This document shows positions 1 through 9,084 of a stretch of DNA of 64,000 bases, piece after piece. The stretch is from NCBI GenBank assembly GCA_964459465.1, contig CAYWLR010000002.1, forward strand, positions 124,001 through 188,000. Reading direction: 5' to 3'. The position numbers and the translations under genes were made by a program. The stretch comes from CALAMC01 sp964459465 (GTDB lineage: Bacteria > Zixibacteria > MSB-5A5 > GN15 > PGXB01). Position 1 is the first letter of the stretch, and every line of letters starts with the position of its first letter. A model generated the notes under the pieces. It saw only the letters and a list, made by a program, of their open reading frames with translations, was not told the origin of the DNA and searched no databases.

Positions 1-92
1 ATAACTATCAGATTCCGAGATATAATCACTCCGGTTACACCGATCGCGAACAGCATCGCACTTAATATCAAATAATGCGTTATTGGAATCAT
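1..92 (-). CDS. nuoK: NADH-quinone oxidoreductase subunit K (partial, N-terminus only)
   Basis: Only the first 30 codons are inside the window; the gene runs off the left edge. The minus strand from the ATG at 92-90 reads 'MIPITHYLILSAMLFAIGVT', the usual opening of NuoK, a small three-helix antiporter-like membrane subunit of complex I. The start overlaps the nuoJ stop as ATGA (89-92), implying translational coupling. Identity rests on this N-terminal signature and on position after nuoJ. Confidence 0.85.
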   Translation of the reverse strand, partial: MIPITHYLILSAMLFAIGVTGVIISRNLIV

Positions 93-625
93 GTCACTTC
101 CTTTTCCTTGTCGGCCTTATCGCGACGCGCCATCAGCACCGCCCCGATAACCGCCACCAGAAGCAGAATCGACGTCAGCTCAAACGGCAACAGGTATTTG
201 GTATAGAGTAATTCCGCGACGGGTGGGACACTTCCAAAGCCCGGATTGAGATGCCCCGACGTCCCGGCCAGATTCGTCGACCGGGAAACCGTATGAACGA
301 CGGCGGCCAGTTCGAAGATCAGCACCAGAGAAAAGATCAGTTTGGTCGCCACGCCGACTTTGCCCCGATCGTATCCGAATTTTTCCCCGCGAAGATTCAA
401 AAGCATGATGACGAATAAAAACAGCACCAGAATCGCGCCGGCGTAAACAATGATTAACAGTGCACCGACAAACAACGCCTCCAGCTGGATATACAACACC
501 GCCTGCGCTACCAGAGATAATATCAGATACAACACCGATGCCACCGGATTGCGCTGGGCAATCATCATGACGGCGCCGCCGATGGCGATCAGAGCCGATA
601 TGTAAAATATTATGACTTCCAGCAT
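89..625 (-). CDS. nuoJ: NADH-quinone oxidoreductase subunit J
   Basis: Membrane-arm subunit of complex I, 178 residues. Five hydrophobic segments are visible: about residues 1-20, 28-48, 53-77, 92-113 and 142-165. The stretch 'VGALLIIVYAGAILVLFLFV' is the conserved NuoJ helix 3 (the pi-bulge region that changes conformation during proton pumping in known structures). The C-terminus is short and charged ('RRDKADKEKEVT'). It lies 2 bp after nuoI and overlaps nuoK by 4 bp. Length and motif are normal for the family. Confidence 0.95.
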   Translation of the reverse strand: MLEVIIFYISALIAIGGAVMMIAQRNPVASVLYLILSLVAQAVLYIQLEALFVGALLIIVYAGAILVLFLFVIMLLNLRGEKFGYDRGKVGVATKLIFSLVLIFELAAVVHTVSRSTNLAGTSGHLNPGFGSVPPVAELLYTKYLLPFELTSILLLVAVIGAVLMARRDKADKEKEVT

Positions 626-627
626 AG

Positions 628-1101
628 CTAAAATATCCGTCTCACTTTTCTTATTATTCTCTTGAACGGCTTTTCTTTTTTGGGACGGTTGGCCAGCATT
701 TGCTCTTTAGTATAAATAAACGAATCGCGGTTGTCATCCGAAAATTCATATTCGTGTCCCAGGAATATGGCTTCCTCCGGACAAGCTTCCTCGCAATACC
801 CGCAATAGATGCAGCGCAGCAGGTTGATTTCATAAACATTAGCGTACCGTTCGCCCTTTTCGTTTTCCGCCCCTTCCATATAGATGGCATCGGCCGGACA
901 AGACGCCGCGCATAAACCGCAACACACGCACCGCTCCGAGCCGTCGTCGTATATTTCCAGATAATGTTTACCGCGGTACCTCGGAAACATCTCCTGTTTC
1001 TCATAGGGATACTTGCGCGTCACCGGCTTTTTAAACAGGTGTTTGAGGGTGGTTAAAAAACCCTTCGGCAAGGCGATAAATACGGTACGGATAAAATTCA
1101 C
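628..1101 (-). CDS. nuoI: NADH-quinone oxidoreductase subunit I (two 4Fe-4S ferredoxin-like)
   Basis: Peripheral-arm subunit that carries clusters N6a and N6b and passes electrons to NuoB. The two ferredoxin motifs are plain: 'CVCCGLCAASCP' near residue 59 and 'CIYCGYCEEACP' near residue 97, each CxxCxxCxxxCP. An amphipathic basic N-terminus ('FIRTVFIALPKGFLTTLKHL') matches the membrane-surface helix of NuoI. The start is GTG at 1101, preceded by GGTGAG. It sits between nuoH (8 bp) and nuoJ (2 bp). Confidence 0.97.
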   Translation of the reverse strand: MNFIRTVFIALPKGFLTTLKHLFKKPVTRKYPYEKQEMFPRYRGKHYLEIYDDGSERCVCCGLCAASCPADAIYMEGAENEKGERYANVYEINLLRCIYCGYCEEACPEEAIFLGHEYEFSDDNRDSFIYTKEQMLANRPKKEKPFKRIIRKVRRIF

Positions 1102-1109
1102 TGTCTCAC

Positions 1110-2093
1110 CTAATAAAGTTTAATCCACGCCGTGAGCATGGTATTCACCAGGGCCAGCGGAAACAATACTTTCCACCCGAAATTCATCAACTGGTCATAA
1201 CGGAAACGCGGCAACGTCGCCCGCAACCAGATATAAAAGCACATGAACAACGCGACCTTTATGACAAACCAGATCACCGGCGGCAGAAAGGGGCCCTGCC
1301 AGCCGCCCAAAAACAGTGTTGTCACCACGCATCCGGCGGCTATCATATTGGCATACTCACCGATAAAAAACATGGCGAACCGCATCGACGAATACTCGGT
1401 GTGGTACCCCGCCACCAGTTCCGATTCCGCTTCGGGAAGATCAAATGGAGCGCGGTTGGTTTCGGCCACGGCACAAATCACGAATATCACAAACCCGACC
1501 GGTTGACGGAATATAAACCAGTCCAGAATCGACGCCTGCTGCGCGACCAGTTCTTTCATCGACAATGTCTGCGCGACAAGTAAAACACCGATAATCGATA
1601 AACCATAGGCTATCTCATACGATATCATCTGGGCCGAGGACCGTATCCCGCCCAACAGGGAATACTTGGATCCCGAAGACCAGCCGGCCAGCACGATCCC
1701 GTACACACCCAGCGACGTAACCGCAAAAATGAACAATATGCCGATGTTAAGATCGGAAATGACCGGGTCGATGGTTCGCCCGAATATTTCGAAAGTATCC
1801 CCGAAAGGTATCACCGCAAATGACAATAACGCCGGAATAAACGAGATAATCGGCGCCAGGGCATACGTCACCCGTTCGGCCTTGTCGGGAATAAGATCTT
1901 CCTTGAAAATCAGCTTGACGGCATCGGCTACCGGCTGAAGCAGACCGAATGGCCCGGCATACATCGGACCATAACGGTGCTGAAAACGCCCGACCAGTTT
2001 CCTTTCCAGCCATGTGCTATAAGCACATCCGGTCAAAACAGCGGCGATTATAACCACTATTTTAATGGCCGATATTATGGCAAATTCCAGCAT
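1110..2093 (-). CDS. nuoH: NADH-quinone oxidoreductase subunit H
   Basis: Membrane subunit at the junction with the peripheral arm, forming much of the quinone tunnel; 327 residues with about eight transmembrane segments. Diagnostic stretches are 'TWLERKLVGRFQHRYGPMYA' near residue 27 and the acidic loop motif 'NRAPFDLPEAESELVAGYH' near residue 213, both hallmarks of NuoH/ND1. The gene begins 1 bp after nuoG ends. Nothing unusual was seen in length or motifs. Confidence 0.97.
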   Translation of the reverse strand: MLEFAIISAIKIVVIIAAVLTGCAYSTWLERKLVGRFQHRYGPMYAGPFGLLQPVADAVKLIFKEDLIPDKAERVTYALAPIISFIPALLSFAVIPFGDTFEIFGRTIDPVISDLNIGILFIFAVTSLGVYGIVLAGWSSGSKYSLLGGIRSSAQMISYEIAYGLSIIGVLLVAQTLSMKELVAQQASILDWFIFRQPVGFVIFVICAVAETNRAPFDLPEAESELVAGYHTEYSSMRFAMFFIGEYANMIAAGCVVTTLFLGGWQGPFLPPVIWFVIKVALFMCFYIWLRATLPRFRYDQLMNFGWKVLFPLALVNTMLTAWIKLY

Positions 2094-2094
2094 T

Positions 2095-4629
2095 CTACTT
2101 TTCCTCGACCCGGCTTAACCTGACATAATCCACCCGGCGTTTACGCATTTGAAGCACGTTCACCGGGGTGGCCGAAAAATTCTTGTATATCATGGCGACA
2201 TTATTATCGATATATTCGGATATCCGGACCGGCAAAATGACCTTTCCGACTTCGGATTCGACTCGCAAAAGAGTTCCGTTTTGCGCATGATATTTTTCCG
2301 CCAGCGCCGGAGAAATTTCCAGAAACGACTCGCTACAAAACGCCGAAAGCGATTTGGTTTTTTCCGTGAGATGTCCGAAATGATGCAATTCGTCGGTCAC
2401 CACCAGAGCGATATCATACTCTTCTCCCGGTTCCTCGACAATATACTTCGCCTCCTGAATTTCCATGATGGCGGGGACCTTTTGGTTCACGTCGAGCAGA
2501 TTTGTAATTTCATCCTGCAACTGACGATCGGATTCATAAAGAGGATCTTTCATCTCCGCCGCCAGACGATTCATGATTTCATAACCGGGCAAAGCCTGTC
2601 CCGGAGGATTTATGGCTTTATCGAAAGTCTGAATCCGACCCTCGATATTTACAAATGACCCGGACATTTCTGCCGGCCCGGCCAGGGGCAGGACGACATC
2701 CGCCATTGCCGTCGTCTTGCTTTCAAACATATCGGCCGCGACCAGAAAATCCAGCGTTTCCAGGCTTTCCCTGACGAATTCACCGTCGGGGTACAGCAGT
2801 ATAGGATCACAGCCCATCACAAATATCGAATCTATCTCTTCTTTTCTGCCGGCCAGTAATATGCGGTCGGCCGCCAATCCGGGCTGTTCGGGATAAATAT
2901 CCCACAACTCTTTAAGTTTTTCGACTGTCCCATCTGGCAGATGCGGCATTACTCCCAGCCTCTGGGCGCCCATGCTGTTGGCGTACTTGGACAGGAAACC
3001 AACCTGACCTTTGGCCGGTATACCCGATATCAACAGCATGTTGGAAATCGCCGACGCCATATTCTCGCGGGTTGCGGACCCGGTTAAAATCTCACCGACT
3101 ATAACCGTAACGTTTTTGGCATCCAGTATCGCCCGGGCCATATTATGAATCCGTTCTTTTTCCACGCCGGATATCTTAGAGGCCGCCTCCACCGATGACG
3201 GCGCGATCAGCGATTTTAACTTGTCGACATATTTCGTCTTTATTTCATTACTTTGTTCGGTCAGGGCTATGCAAACGCCGTTTATGAAGGCTTCGAGCGT
3301 CCCCAGGCGGTAAATAATTTCGTCGGTCGATACGTCCCCCGATTTGGTCGCAAATGGATTGACCGTATATAGCTTCGCTCCGAGCTTCGTCACGGCCTTG
3401 CGCACCCGCAGGTGAGTTATCGGATGTTCGTTGATAAGGTGCGAAGCGAGTACCAATATCAGGTCGGATTTCTCGATTCCGGTAATTGAGAACGGTTGGG
3501 CTGTCATTCCCGAATACACATCTCCGGCCTTTTCGGGGAGCATCTTATAGTCATAGCGAAAATCGATGCTATTGGTATTTAAAATTGTACGGAAAAATTT
3601 GGAAAATGTATACAAGGTAGCACTATCCAAACCCGGATAAGCCAGTCCGCCGATACATACCCCGCCCTTCTTGTCCTTTATTTCCCTGAACTTGGCGGCG
3701 ATGGTTTTTATCGCTTCATCCCAGGTGGCCTCGACGTGATGCTCTCCCTTTTTTATCAACGGCGTTGTCAGACGGTCTTCGGCGTTGGCGACCTGGTAGC
3801 CGTAACGGCCCCGATCACAAATCCAGCCCTCGTCGATATCATCGTTGCGGCGGGAAGTGGCCCGGAATATCCGGTTTCGCCTGGCCCACAACGTAAGGTT
3901 GCAGCCGTCGGCGCAATACTGACAAATCGATTTAACCTGTTTAGTTTTCCAGACCCGAACCTTATACCTGAAATCGGTATTGGTCAGCGCTCCGACGGGG
4001 CATATCTCCACCAAGTTTCCGCTGTAAAGCGAATCCACCTTTTCGCCCGGAGCGGCGTCGATTTCGGCCAGATTGCCGCGCTGAAATACGCCTAAATCAT
4101 GTTCGCCGAAAATCTCTTTGTTGGACCGAACACATTTATAACAGAGTATGCATCGATTCTGGTTGCGTATAATCTCCGGCCCAATACGATAATCATCGAA
4201 CGTTGACTTCGGGTCACGCTTGAATCGATATTTGGGGAAATCGAAACGGGAATCATCGATGCCGTGAGCGAAAGTATGATCCTGAAGGTCACATTCGCCG
4301 CCCTTATCGCAGGTCGGGCAATCCAGAGGATGATTCAGCAGAATGAATTCCAGCACCGCCTTGCGCCCCTGCAAAACCTTTTCCGATTGGGTATGCACGA
4401 CCATGTCGGGCAGACACTCCGTGGCACATGATACGGCCAGCGTGCGAAACTTTTCGATTTCGACATAACACATGCGGCAGGCCCCGACCGATTTCAATTT
4501 CGGATGCCAGCAGAAAGTCGGGATATCGATACCGATCGAGCGCGCCGCCTCAAGAACGGTTGTCCCCCTGTCCACCGTCACCTGACGGCCATCGATGGTT
4601 AAGGTGATTTTATTGCCGTTGTCGTTCAT
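2095..4629 (-). CDS. nuoG: NADH-quinone oxidoreductase subunit G (molybdopterin-oxidoreductase-like)
   Basis: Large peripheral subunit, 844 residues. From the N-terminus: a 2Fe-2S ferredoxin domain ('CWHPKLKSVGACRMCYVEI'), the His/Cys cluster region ('HPLDCPTCDKGGECDLQDH'), a 4Fe-4S region ('CILCYKCVRSNK' with 'EICPVGALT'), then a molybdopterin-oxidoreductase-like body. The body opens with 'CQYCADGCNL' and a distant 'GWICDRGRYGY', the four-cysteine pattern of the extra cluster N7 found in E. coli and Thermus NuoG but missing in many others. The start overlaps the nuoF stop by 4 bp. Confidence 0.96.
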   Translation of the reverse strand: MNDNGNKITLTIDGRQVTVDRGTTVLEAARSIGIDIPTFCWHPKLKSVGACRMCYVEIEKFRTLAVSCATECLPDMVVHTQSEKVLQGRKAVLEFILLNHPLDCPTCDKGGECDLQDHTFAHGIDDSRFDFPKYRFKRDPKSTFDDYRIGPEIIRNQNRCILCYKCVRSNKEIFGEHDLGVFQRGNLAEIDAAPGEKVDSLYSGNLVEICPVGALTNTDFRYKVRVWKTKQVKSICQYCADGCNLTLWARRNRIFRATSRRNDDIDEGWICDRGRYGYQVANAEDRLTTPLIKKGEHHVEATWDEAIKTIAAKFREIKDKKGGVCIGGLAYPGLDSATLYTFSKFFRTILNTNSIDFRYDYKMLPEKAGDVYSGMTAQPFSITGIEKSDLILVLASHLINEHPITHLRVRKAVTKLGAKLYTVNPFATKSGDVSTDEIIYRLGTLEAFINGVCIALTEQSNEIKTKYVDKLKSLIAPSSVEAASKISGVEKERIHNMARAILDAKNVTVIVGEILTGSATRENMASAISNMLLISGIPAKGQVGFLSKYANSMGAQRLGVMPHLPDGTVEKLKELWDIYPEQPGLAADRILLAGRKEEIDSIFVMGCDPILLYPDGEFVRESLETLDFLVAADMFESKTTAMADVVLPLAGPAEMSGSFVNIEGRIQTFDKAINPPGQALPGYEIMNRLAAEMKDPLYESDRQLQDEITNLLDVNQKVPAIMEIQEAKYIVEEPGEEYDIALVVTDELHHFGHLTEKTKSLSAFCSESFLEISPALAEKYHAQNGTLLRVESEVGKVILPVRISEYIDNNVAMIYKNFSATPVNVLQMRKRRVDYVRLSRVEEK

Positions 4630-5909
4630 TTAAACGGACACTCCGTTTCCACCATGCACTTGCCGTGGTCGATATGGTACTGCCATTCCTCCCGGAATAA
4701 TTTCAGGGCCGATTGTATCGGCATAACGGCCGCATCGCCCAGCGGACAAATCGTCCGACCCAGTATATTATTGCAGATTGCATCTATTTTTTCCAGATCA
4801 CCCGGCTTGCCCTGGCCGAGTTCGATGCGGGAAATCATCTGTTCCAGCCAGCCCGTGCCTTCCCGGCACGGCGTGCATTTGCCGCAGGATTCGTGCTTGT
4901 AAAAATGAATCAGTCTCTCAATGACCCAGACTATACAGGTTTTATCATGAATAACGATCACGCCGCCGGAACCGAGCATGGATCCCGCCGCCGCAATGGA
5001 TTCATAATCGAGAGGCGTCTCCAGTTGTTCCGGGAGCAAGAAAGGTGTCGAGGATCCGCCCGGGATGACCGCCTTTAATTTATAGCCGTCGACGACGCCG
5101 CCGCCCAGGTCGTTTATCAGATACGACAGTGGTGTACCCATTTCCAGTTCATAATTACCGGGATTCTTAACATGTCCCGACAGCGAAAATATTTTCGTCC
5201 CTTTGGATTTCTCCGTTCCCATCGCGGCGTACCAGTCGGCACCGTTATTGATGACATGGGGAATGCAGGCCAGCGTTTCGACATTATTGACCACGGTCGG
5301 ACAGGCGTACAACCCCTCAATGGCCGGGAAAGGCGGCCGAATGCGCGACATGCCCCTTTCACCCTCCAGAGAATTTAAAAGCGCCGTCTCTTCACCGCAG
5401 ATATACGCCCCGCCGCCGGTGTGCACGATTAAATCGAGATCATAGCCCGACCCGAATATATTTCTCCCAAGCATTTTCTTGTCATAGGCTTCATTCACGG
5501 CCTTGTTCATCGACCGAATCGGTCCGCCGAATTCCCCGCGAATATATATAAAACAGAGATGACTGCCGATGGCATACGATGCAACGGCCATACCTTCGAT
5601 TACTCCGTGCGGATCACATTCCATCAACTGCCGATCCTTGCACGTCCCGGGTTCCGATTCATCGGCGTTACAGACCAGGTAACGCGGTTTGGGGCTGTCT
5701 TTGGGCACAAAGCTCCATTTAAGGCCAGCCGGGAAGCCCGCGCCCCCGCGACCGCGAACGCCGGATTTTTTGACTTCTTCGATGACGTCGGCCGGTTTCA
5801 TTTGCTTTAAAGCCTTCTCCCAGGCCTTATAGCCGCCGCGCGAAATATACTTATCGATTCGAACCTGTTCGGGGTCATCGATATATTTAAACAGAATCCG
5901 CTTTTCCAT
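4626..5909 (-). CDS. nuoF: NADH-quinone oxidoreductase subunit F (NADH/FMN, 4Fe-4S)
   Basis: Subunit that binds NADH and FMN and carries cluster N3; 427 residues. The glycine-rich FMN/NADH loop 'RGRGGAGFPAGLKW' is near residue 52, 'CNADESEPGTCKDR' near 80, and the cluster motif 'ESCGKCTPCREGTGW' with the later 'TICPLGDAA' near the C-terminus. The start lies 23 bp inside the end of nuoE and the stop overlaps nuoG, so the three dehydrogenase-module genes look translationally coupled. Confidence 0.98.
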   Translation of the reverse strand: MEKRILFKYIDDPEQVRIDKYISRGGYKAWEKALKQMKPADVIEEVKKSGVRGRGGAGFPAGLKWSFVPKDSPKPRYLVCNADESEPGTCKDRQLMECDPHGVIEGMAVASYAIGSHLCFIYIRGEFGGPIRSMNKAVNEAYDKKMLGRNIFGSGYDLDLIVHTGGGAYICGEETALLNSLEGERGMSRIRPPFPAIEGLYACPTVVNNVETLACIPHVINNGADWYAAMGTEKSKGTKIFSLSGHVKNPGNYELEMGTPLSYLINDLGGGVVDGYKLKAVIPGGSSTPFLLPEQLETPLDYESIAAAGSMLGSGGVIVIHDKTCIVWVIERLIHFYKHESCGKCTPCREGTGWLEQMISRIELGQGKPGDLEKIDAICNNILGRTICPLGDAAVMPIQSALKLFREEWQYHIDHGKCMVETECPFK

Positions 5910-6387
5910 CCTCTGCCTTTTTTCTCAAGTCATCGAGAATCGCATCGACTTTTTCTTTCGTGAGAAACTCATAATAGCGGTCGCCGATCTGCATCATGGG
6001 CGCCGAAGCACAGCTCCCCAGACATTCCACTGTAATCAGCGTAAATATTTTATCCGGCGTTGTTTCGCCCTTTTTGATGCCAAGTTTGCTTTCCAGGTAC
6101 TCCACCAGCCCGTCCGCGCCCAGCAGGGCACAACTGATATTATGGCAAACCTGTATCAAATACCGTCCGGTCGGGGCTTTGGGAAACATCGTATAAAACG
6201 TGGCCGCCTCGGCTATTTCACCGGTGGGAATGTCTATAACCTGCGATATTTCCTTGTATATCTCTTCATCCAGATGACCCAGTTGATTATAAGCCACTGT
6301 CAACGCCGGCAATATGGCCGACTTGCGTCTGGGATAACGAACCATCTTTTCCCTGATTTCGTTGATCGATTTATCCGATAGAATCAT
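5887..6387 (-). CDS. nuoE: NADH-quinone oxidoreductase subunit E (2Fe-2S, thioredoxin-like)
   Basis: Small dehydrogenase-module subunit with cluster N1a; 166 residues. The N-terminal helical part contains 'RYPRRKSAILPALTVAYNQL', typical of NuoE. The thioredoxin-like part has the four 2Fe-2S cysteines in 'QVCHNISCALLG' (CxxxxC) and 'VECLGSCASAPMM' (CxxxC). It overlaps nuoD by 4 bp and nuoF by 23 bp. Confidence 0.97.
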   Translation of the reverse strand: MILSDKSINEIREKMVRYPRRKSAILPALTVAYNQLGHLDEEIYKEISQVIDIPTGEIAEAATFYTMFPKAPTGRYLIQVCHNISCALLGADGLVEYLESKLGIKKGETTPDKIFTLITVECLGSCASAPMMQIGDRYYEFLTKEKVDAILDDLRKKAEDGKADSV

Positions 6388-7568
6388 CTGTCCACCTCGC
6401 CCAGCACGATATCAATGGACCCGATCGCGGCGATCACATCGGCCACCATGCCGCCCTCGACCAGCTTCGGCAATGCCGACAGATTCACGAAACTTGGCGG
6501 ACGAACTCGCATCCGGTGCGGTTTGTTGGTTCCATCCGATGAGATGTAGTACCCCAGTTCCCCTTTGGGCGCTTCAATGGCCTGATAAACCGCGCCTTTG
6601 GGAGGTTTGAATCCCTCGGTAATAATCTTGAAATGGAAAATCAACGATTCCATTTTACTTAAAACATCTTCCTTGGGTGGAAGCACCACCCCCGGAACGC
6701 GGGCCCGATATGGCCCATCGGGCATACCGTCCAGAGCCTGACGGGCTATTCGAATCGACTGATACATCTCCTGCTGGCGCACCATAAAACGATCGTACAC
6801 GTCGCCGTTTTTACCCAAGGGAACGTCAAAATCGAATTTTTCGTATCCGCTATATGGATTGGCCTTGCGGACATCGTAATTGACTCCCGAACCACGCAAA
6901 CAGGGACCGGTAAAACCCCAGTTGATGGCGTCGTCTGCGGATATTTTGGCCACGTTAATAGTACGCATCCGGAATATTTTATTATCATTTAATAGTCGTT
7001 CGTAATCGGCCAGACCGGATTCAACCTGCTTGATGGCCTTCTTAACCCATTTGTCGAAATCGGGTGGAAGGTCATAGGCCAGGCCGCCGATTCGAAAATA
7101 GGTGGACATCATGCGCTGACCCGAAACCGCCTCATAAATATCGATTATTGATTCGCGCTCGCGGAAGGCATACAACGCCATCGACATTGCGCCCAAATCC
7201 AGAGCGTGTGTCCCGATCCAGACCAGATGCGATTTAATTCGTGTCATTTCCGTCAGGCAAACCCGGGCCCATTTGACTTTCTCGGGGACATCGACGCCCA
7301 GCAGCTTTTCTACCGCCAGACAATAACCCAGATTGTTGGACATCGGTGCCAGGTAATCCATGCGGTCGGTCATGGGAATTACTTTATAGTAAAGCTTCGA
7401 CTCGCTTGTTTTTTCTATACCGGTATGAAGATATCCGATATGCGGCGTGGCCTTGACCACCGTTTCGCCGTCGAGTTCCAGTTCCACCCGTAATACACCG
7501 TGCGTGGCCGGGTGTTGCGGCCCCATATTGAGGTTCAACGTTTTTCTGGTGCTTGCGGCGGCGGTCAT
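6384..7568 (-). CDS. nuoD: NADH-quinone oxidoreductase subunit D (49 kDa)
   Basis: Quinone-site subunit related to NiFe-hydrogenase large subunits; 394 residues. The opening 'NLNMGPQHPATHGVLRVELE' is the family signature and contains the conserved His involved in quinone binding. 'HIGYLHTGIEKTSE' and 'RGSGVNYDVRKANPYSGYE' follow as expected. It is a separate gene from nuoC, not a nuoCD fusion. It overlaps nuoC and nuoE by 4 bp each. Confidence 0.98.
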   Translation of the reverse strand: MTAAASTRKTLNLNMGPQHPATHGVLRVELELDGETVVKATPHIGYLHTGIEKTSESKLYYKVIPMTDRMDYLAPMSNNLGYCLAVEKLLGVDVPEKVKWARVCLTEMTRIKSHLVWIGTHALDLGAMSMALYAFRERESIIDIYEAVSGQRMMSTYFRIGGLAYDLPPDFDKWVKKAIKQVESGLADYERLLNDNKIFRMRTINVAKISADDAINWGFTGPCLRGSGVNYDVRKANPYSGYEKFDFDVPLGKNGDVYDRFMVRQQEMYQSIRIARQALDGMPDGPYRARVPGVVLPPKEDVLSKMESLIFHFKIITEGFKPPKGAVYQAIEAPKGELGYYISSDGTNKPHRMRVRPPSFVNLSALPKLVEGGMVADVIAAIGSIDIVLGEVDR

Positions 7569-8080
7569 CTGATAACCTCGGGCGGTTCATTTTTATTATA
7601 TGAAAACTGCGGCATTTCGTACGTCAGCGGGAAATCCTTGCGCAAAGGATGTCCCTCCAAATCGTCGGGTGTTACGATCTTCTCAAGATTGGGATGACCG
7701 GAAAATCTGATACCCATCAAATCCCAGACTTCCCGCTCCAGCCAGTTGGCCGTATGCCAAATCGGTGTTACCGTATCGACCATCGGATCATCCCCGCCCA
7801 GACGAACTTTTATAAGCAGACGATATTTATTCTTAAGGGAATAAAGATTATAAACTACCTCGAACCGCCCCTCTTTTTCTTCGGGCAACCCCAGCCAGTC
7901 AAGCGCACAGATATCGGCCAGAAGATTAAATTCCAGATTCTTGTCTCCCCGCAAAGATTCCAGAACTTCGAAAAGATAATCACGGTTGATATAAAACGAC
8001 TGCTGATCCCGAAAATTATCCTCGCGAATCACGGCCTCCTTGAAATTCGCCTCCAGATATTGTCTGACTTTTTCTTCCAT
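7565..8080 (-). CDS. nuoC: NADH-quinone oxidoreductase subunit C (30 kDa)
   Basis: Connecting-module subunit that packs against NuoD; 171 residues. The C-terminal half has the family pattern: 'WHTANWLEREVWDLMGIRFS' then 'GHPNLEKIVTPDDLEGHPLR' and 'KDFPL'. The N-terminal part ('VLESLRGDKNLEFNLLADIC') is the usual alpha-beta domain. The gene lies 38 bp after nuoB, one of the wider gaps inside the operon, and overlaps nuoD by 4 bp. Confidence 0.96.
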   Translation of the reverse strand: MEEKVRQYLEANFKEAVIREDNFRDQQSFYINRDYLFEVLESLRGDKNLEFNLLADICALDWLGLPEEKEGRFEVVYNLYSLKNKYRLLIKVRLGGDDPMVDTVTPIWHTANWLEREVWDLMGIRFSGHPNLEKIVTPDDLEGHPLRKDFPLTYEMPQFSYNKNEPPEVIR

Positions 8081-8118
8081 GATTTCAATCGGTGCGACAA
8101 CTGCTTGTCGCCATTGGT

Positions 8119-8604
8119 CTATTCGTTCTTTCCGGTTTTAAGCTTGCCTTTGGCCACTTTTTCCTGAAGCTTGAGGATCCCCTCAATCAGCTGCTCCGGA
8201 CGGGGCGGACAGCCGGGTATATACATATCCACCGGCAATATTTTGTCAACTCCCTGTACAATGGCATAATTATTGAAAACCCCGCCGCATGAAGCGCACG
8301 CCCCCATCGAAATAACCCACTTGGGATTGGGCATCTGATCATAAAGCCTTTTTAACACCGGGGCCATTTTGACCGAGACCCGGCCGGAAACAATCATCAA
8401 ATCGGCCTGACGCGGTGACGGTCGAAGGACTTCCATGCCGAACCGGGCCAAATCATAGTGAGACATAAAAGTCGATATCATCTCGATGGCGCAACAGGCC
8501 AGACCCATGCCCAATGGCCACATGGAACGCTTCCGGGCCCAGCCGACCATCTTTTCAAGAGTTGTCAGCATAATTGAATCGGGAATCTTTTCTTCTAATC
8601 CCAT
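8119..8604 (-). CDS. nuoB: NADH-quinone oxidoreductase subunit B (cluster N2)
   Basis: Carries cluster N2, the last iron-sulfur centre before quinone; 161 residues. The ligands are visible as the tandem cysteines in 'GLACCAIEM' near residue 35, the Cys of 'GACASCGGVFNNY' and 'IPGCPPRPEQLIEG'. 'RPSPRQADLMIVSGRVSVKM' is a family signature. It overlaps the end of nuoA by 10 bp. Confidence 0.98.
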   Translation of the reverse strand: MGLEEKIPDSIMLTTLEKMVGWARKRSMWPLGMGLACCAIEMISTFMSHYDLARFGMEVLRPSPRQADLMIVSGRVSVKMAPVLKRLYDQMPNPKWVISMGACASCGGVFNNYAIVQGVDKILPVDMYIPGCPPRPEQLIEGILKLQEKVAKGKLKTGKNE

Positions 8605-8957
8605 TTCAAAGCTCCCTTACCGAGGATGTAAAAATAACCGACGAGCAGTATCAGGACAAAAACCAGCATCTCGACAAATCCGAAGATCCCCAGTTTATCG
8701 TAGATTACCGCCCAGGGATAGAGAAAAACCACTTCGATATCGAAAATAATAAATAGAATCGCGATTAGATAAAATTTGACGGGAAAACGCTCCTGCGTCC
8801 CGCCTTTGGGCATAATCCCCGATTCATAGGGATCGCCCTTGGCTTCGGCCGGTGTCCTTTTTCCGAATAAAAATGACATAACAAAAAATGCCAGAGCCAA
8901 AGCCGAGGCAAAAACAACCAGAAAAAATATCGGAAAGAAGGTGCTAAAATGGTCCAT
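8595..8957 (-). CDS. nuoA: NADH-quinone oxidoreductase subunit A
   Basis: First gene of the operon, about 120 residues with three transmembrane helices (roughly 10-32, 62-84 and 90-112). 'DPYESGIMPKGGTQERFPVK' is the conserved NuoA loop and 'FYLIAILFIIFDIEVVFLYP' the following helix. ATG at 8957 is preferred, although an in-frame TTG immediately upstream (8960) could also serve. The upstream GGATGAAG may act as ribosome binding site. The promoter at 8987-9015 places the transcript start near 8980, leaving a short leader. Confidence 0.96.
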   Translation of the reverse strand: MDHFSTFFPIFFLVVFASALALAFFVMSFLFGKRTPAEAKGDPYESGIMPKGGTQERFPVKFYLIAILFIIFDIEVVFLYPWAVIYDKLGIFGFVEMLVFVLILLVGYFYILGKGALKWD

Positions 8958-8986
8958 CAAGCTTCATCCATTCATAATAAAAACGA

Positions 8987-9015
8987 ATTATAGTCATAAG
9001 CATTTTTCAAGTCAA
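8987..9015 (-). promoter_or_regulatory. Sigma-70-type promoter of the nuo operon
   Basis: On the minus strand TTGACT (9015-9010) is followed after exactly 17 bp by a perfect TATAAT (8992-8987), about 30 bp ahead of the nuoA start. The match is near consensus in both boxes and spacing. It lies after the stop of the PHP gene on the same strand, so complex I probably has its own strong transcript rather than relying on read-through. Confidence 0.8.
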
Positions 9016-9084
9016 TAAATTAATTGCGGATATGTGAAATATTTAACAAGCCCATACGTTAAGTTATTGCATGTCCGTCCGTTA

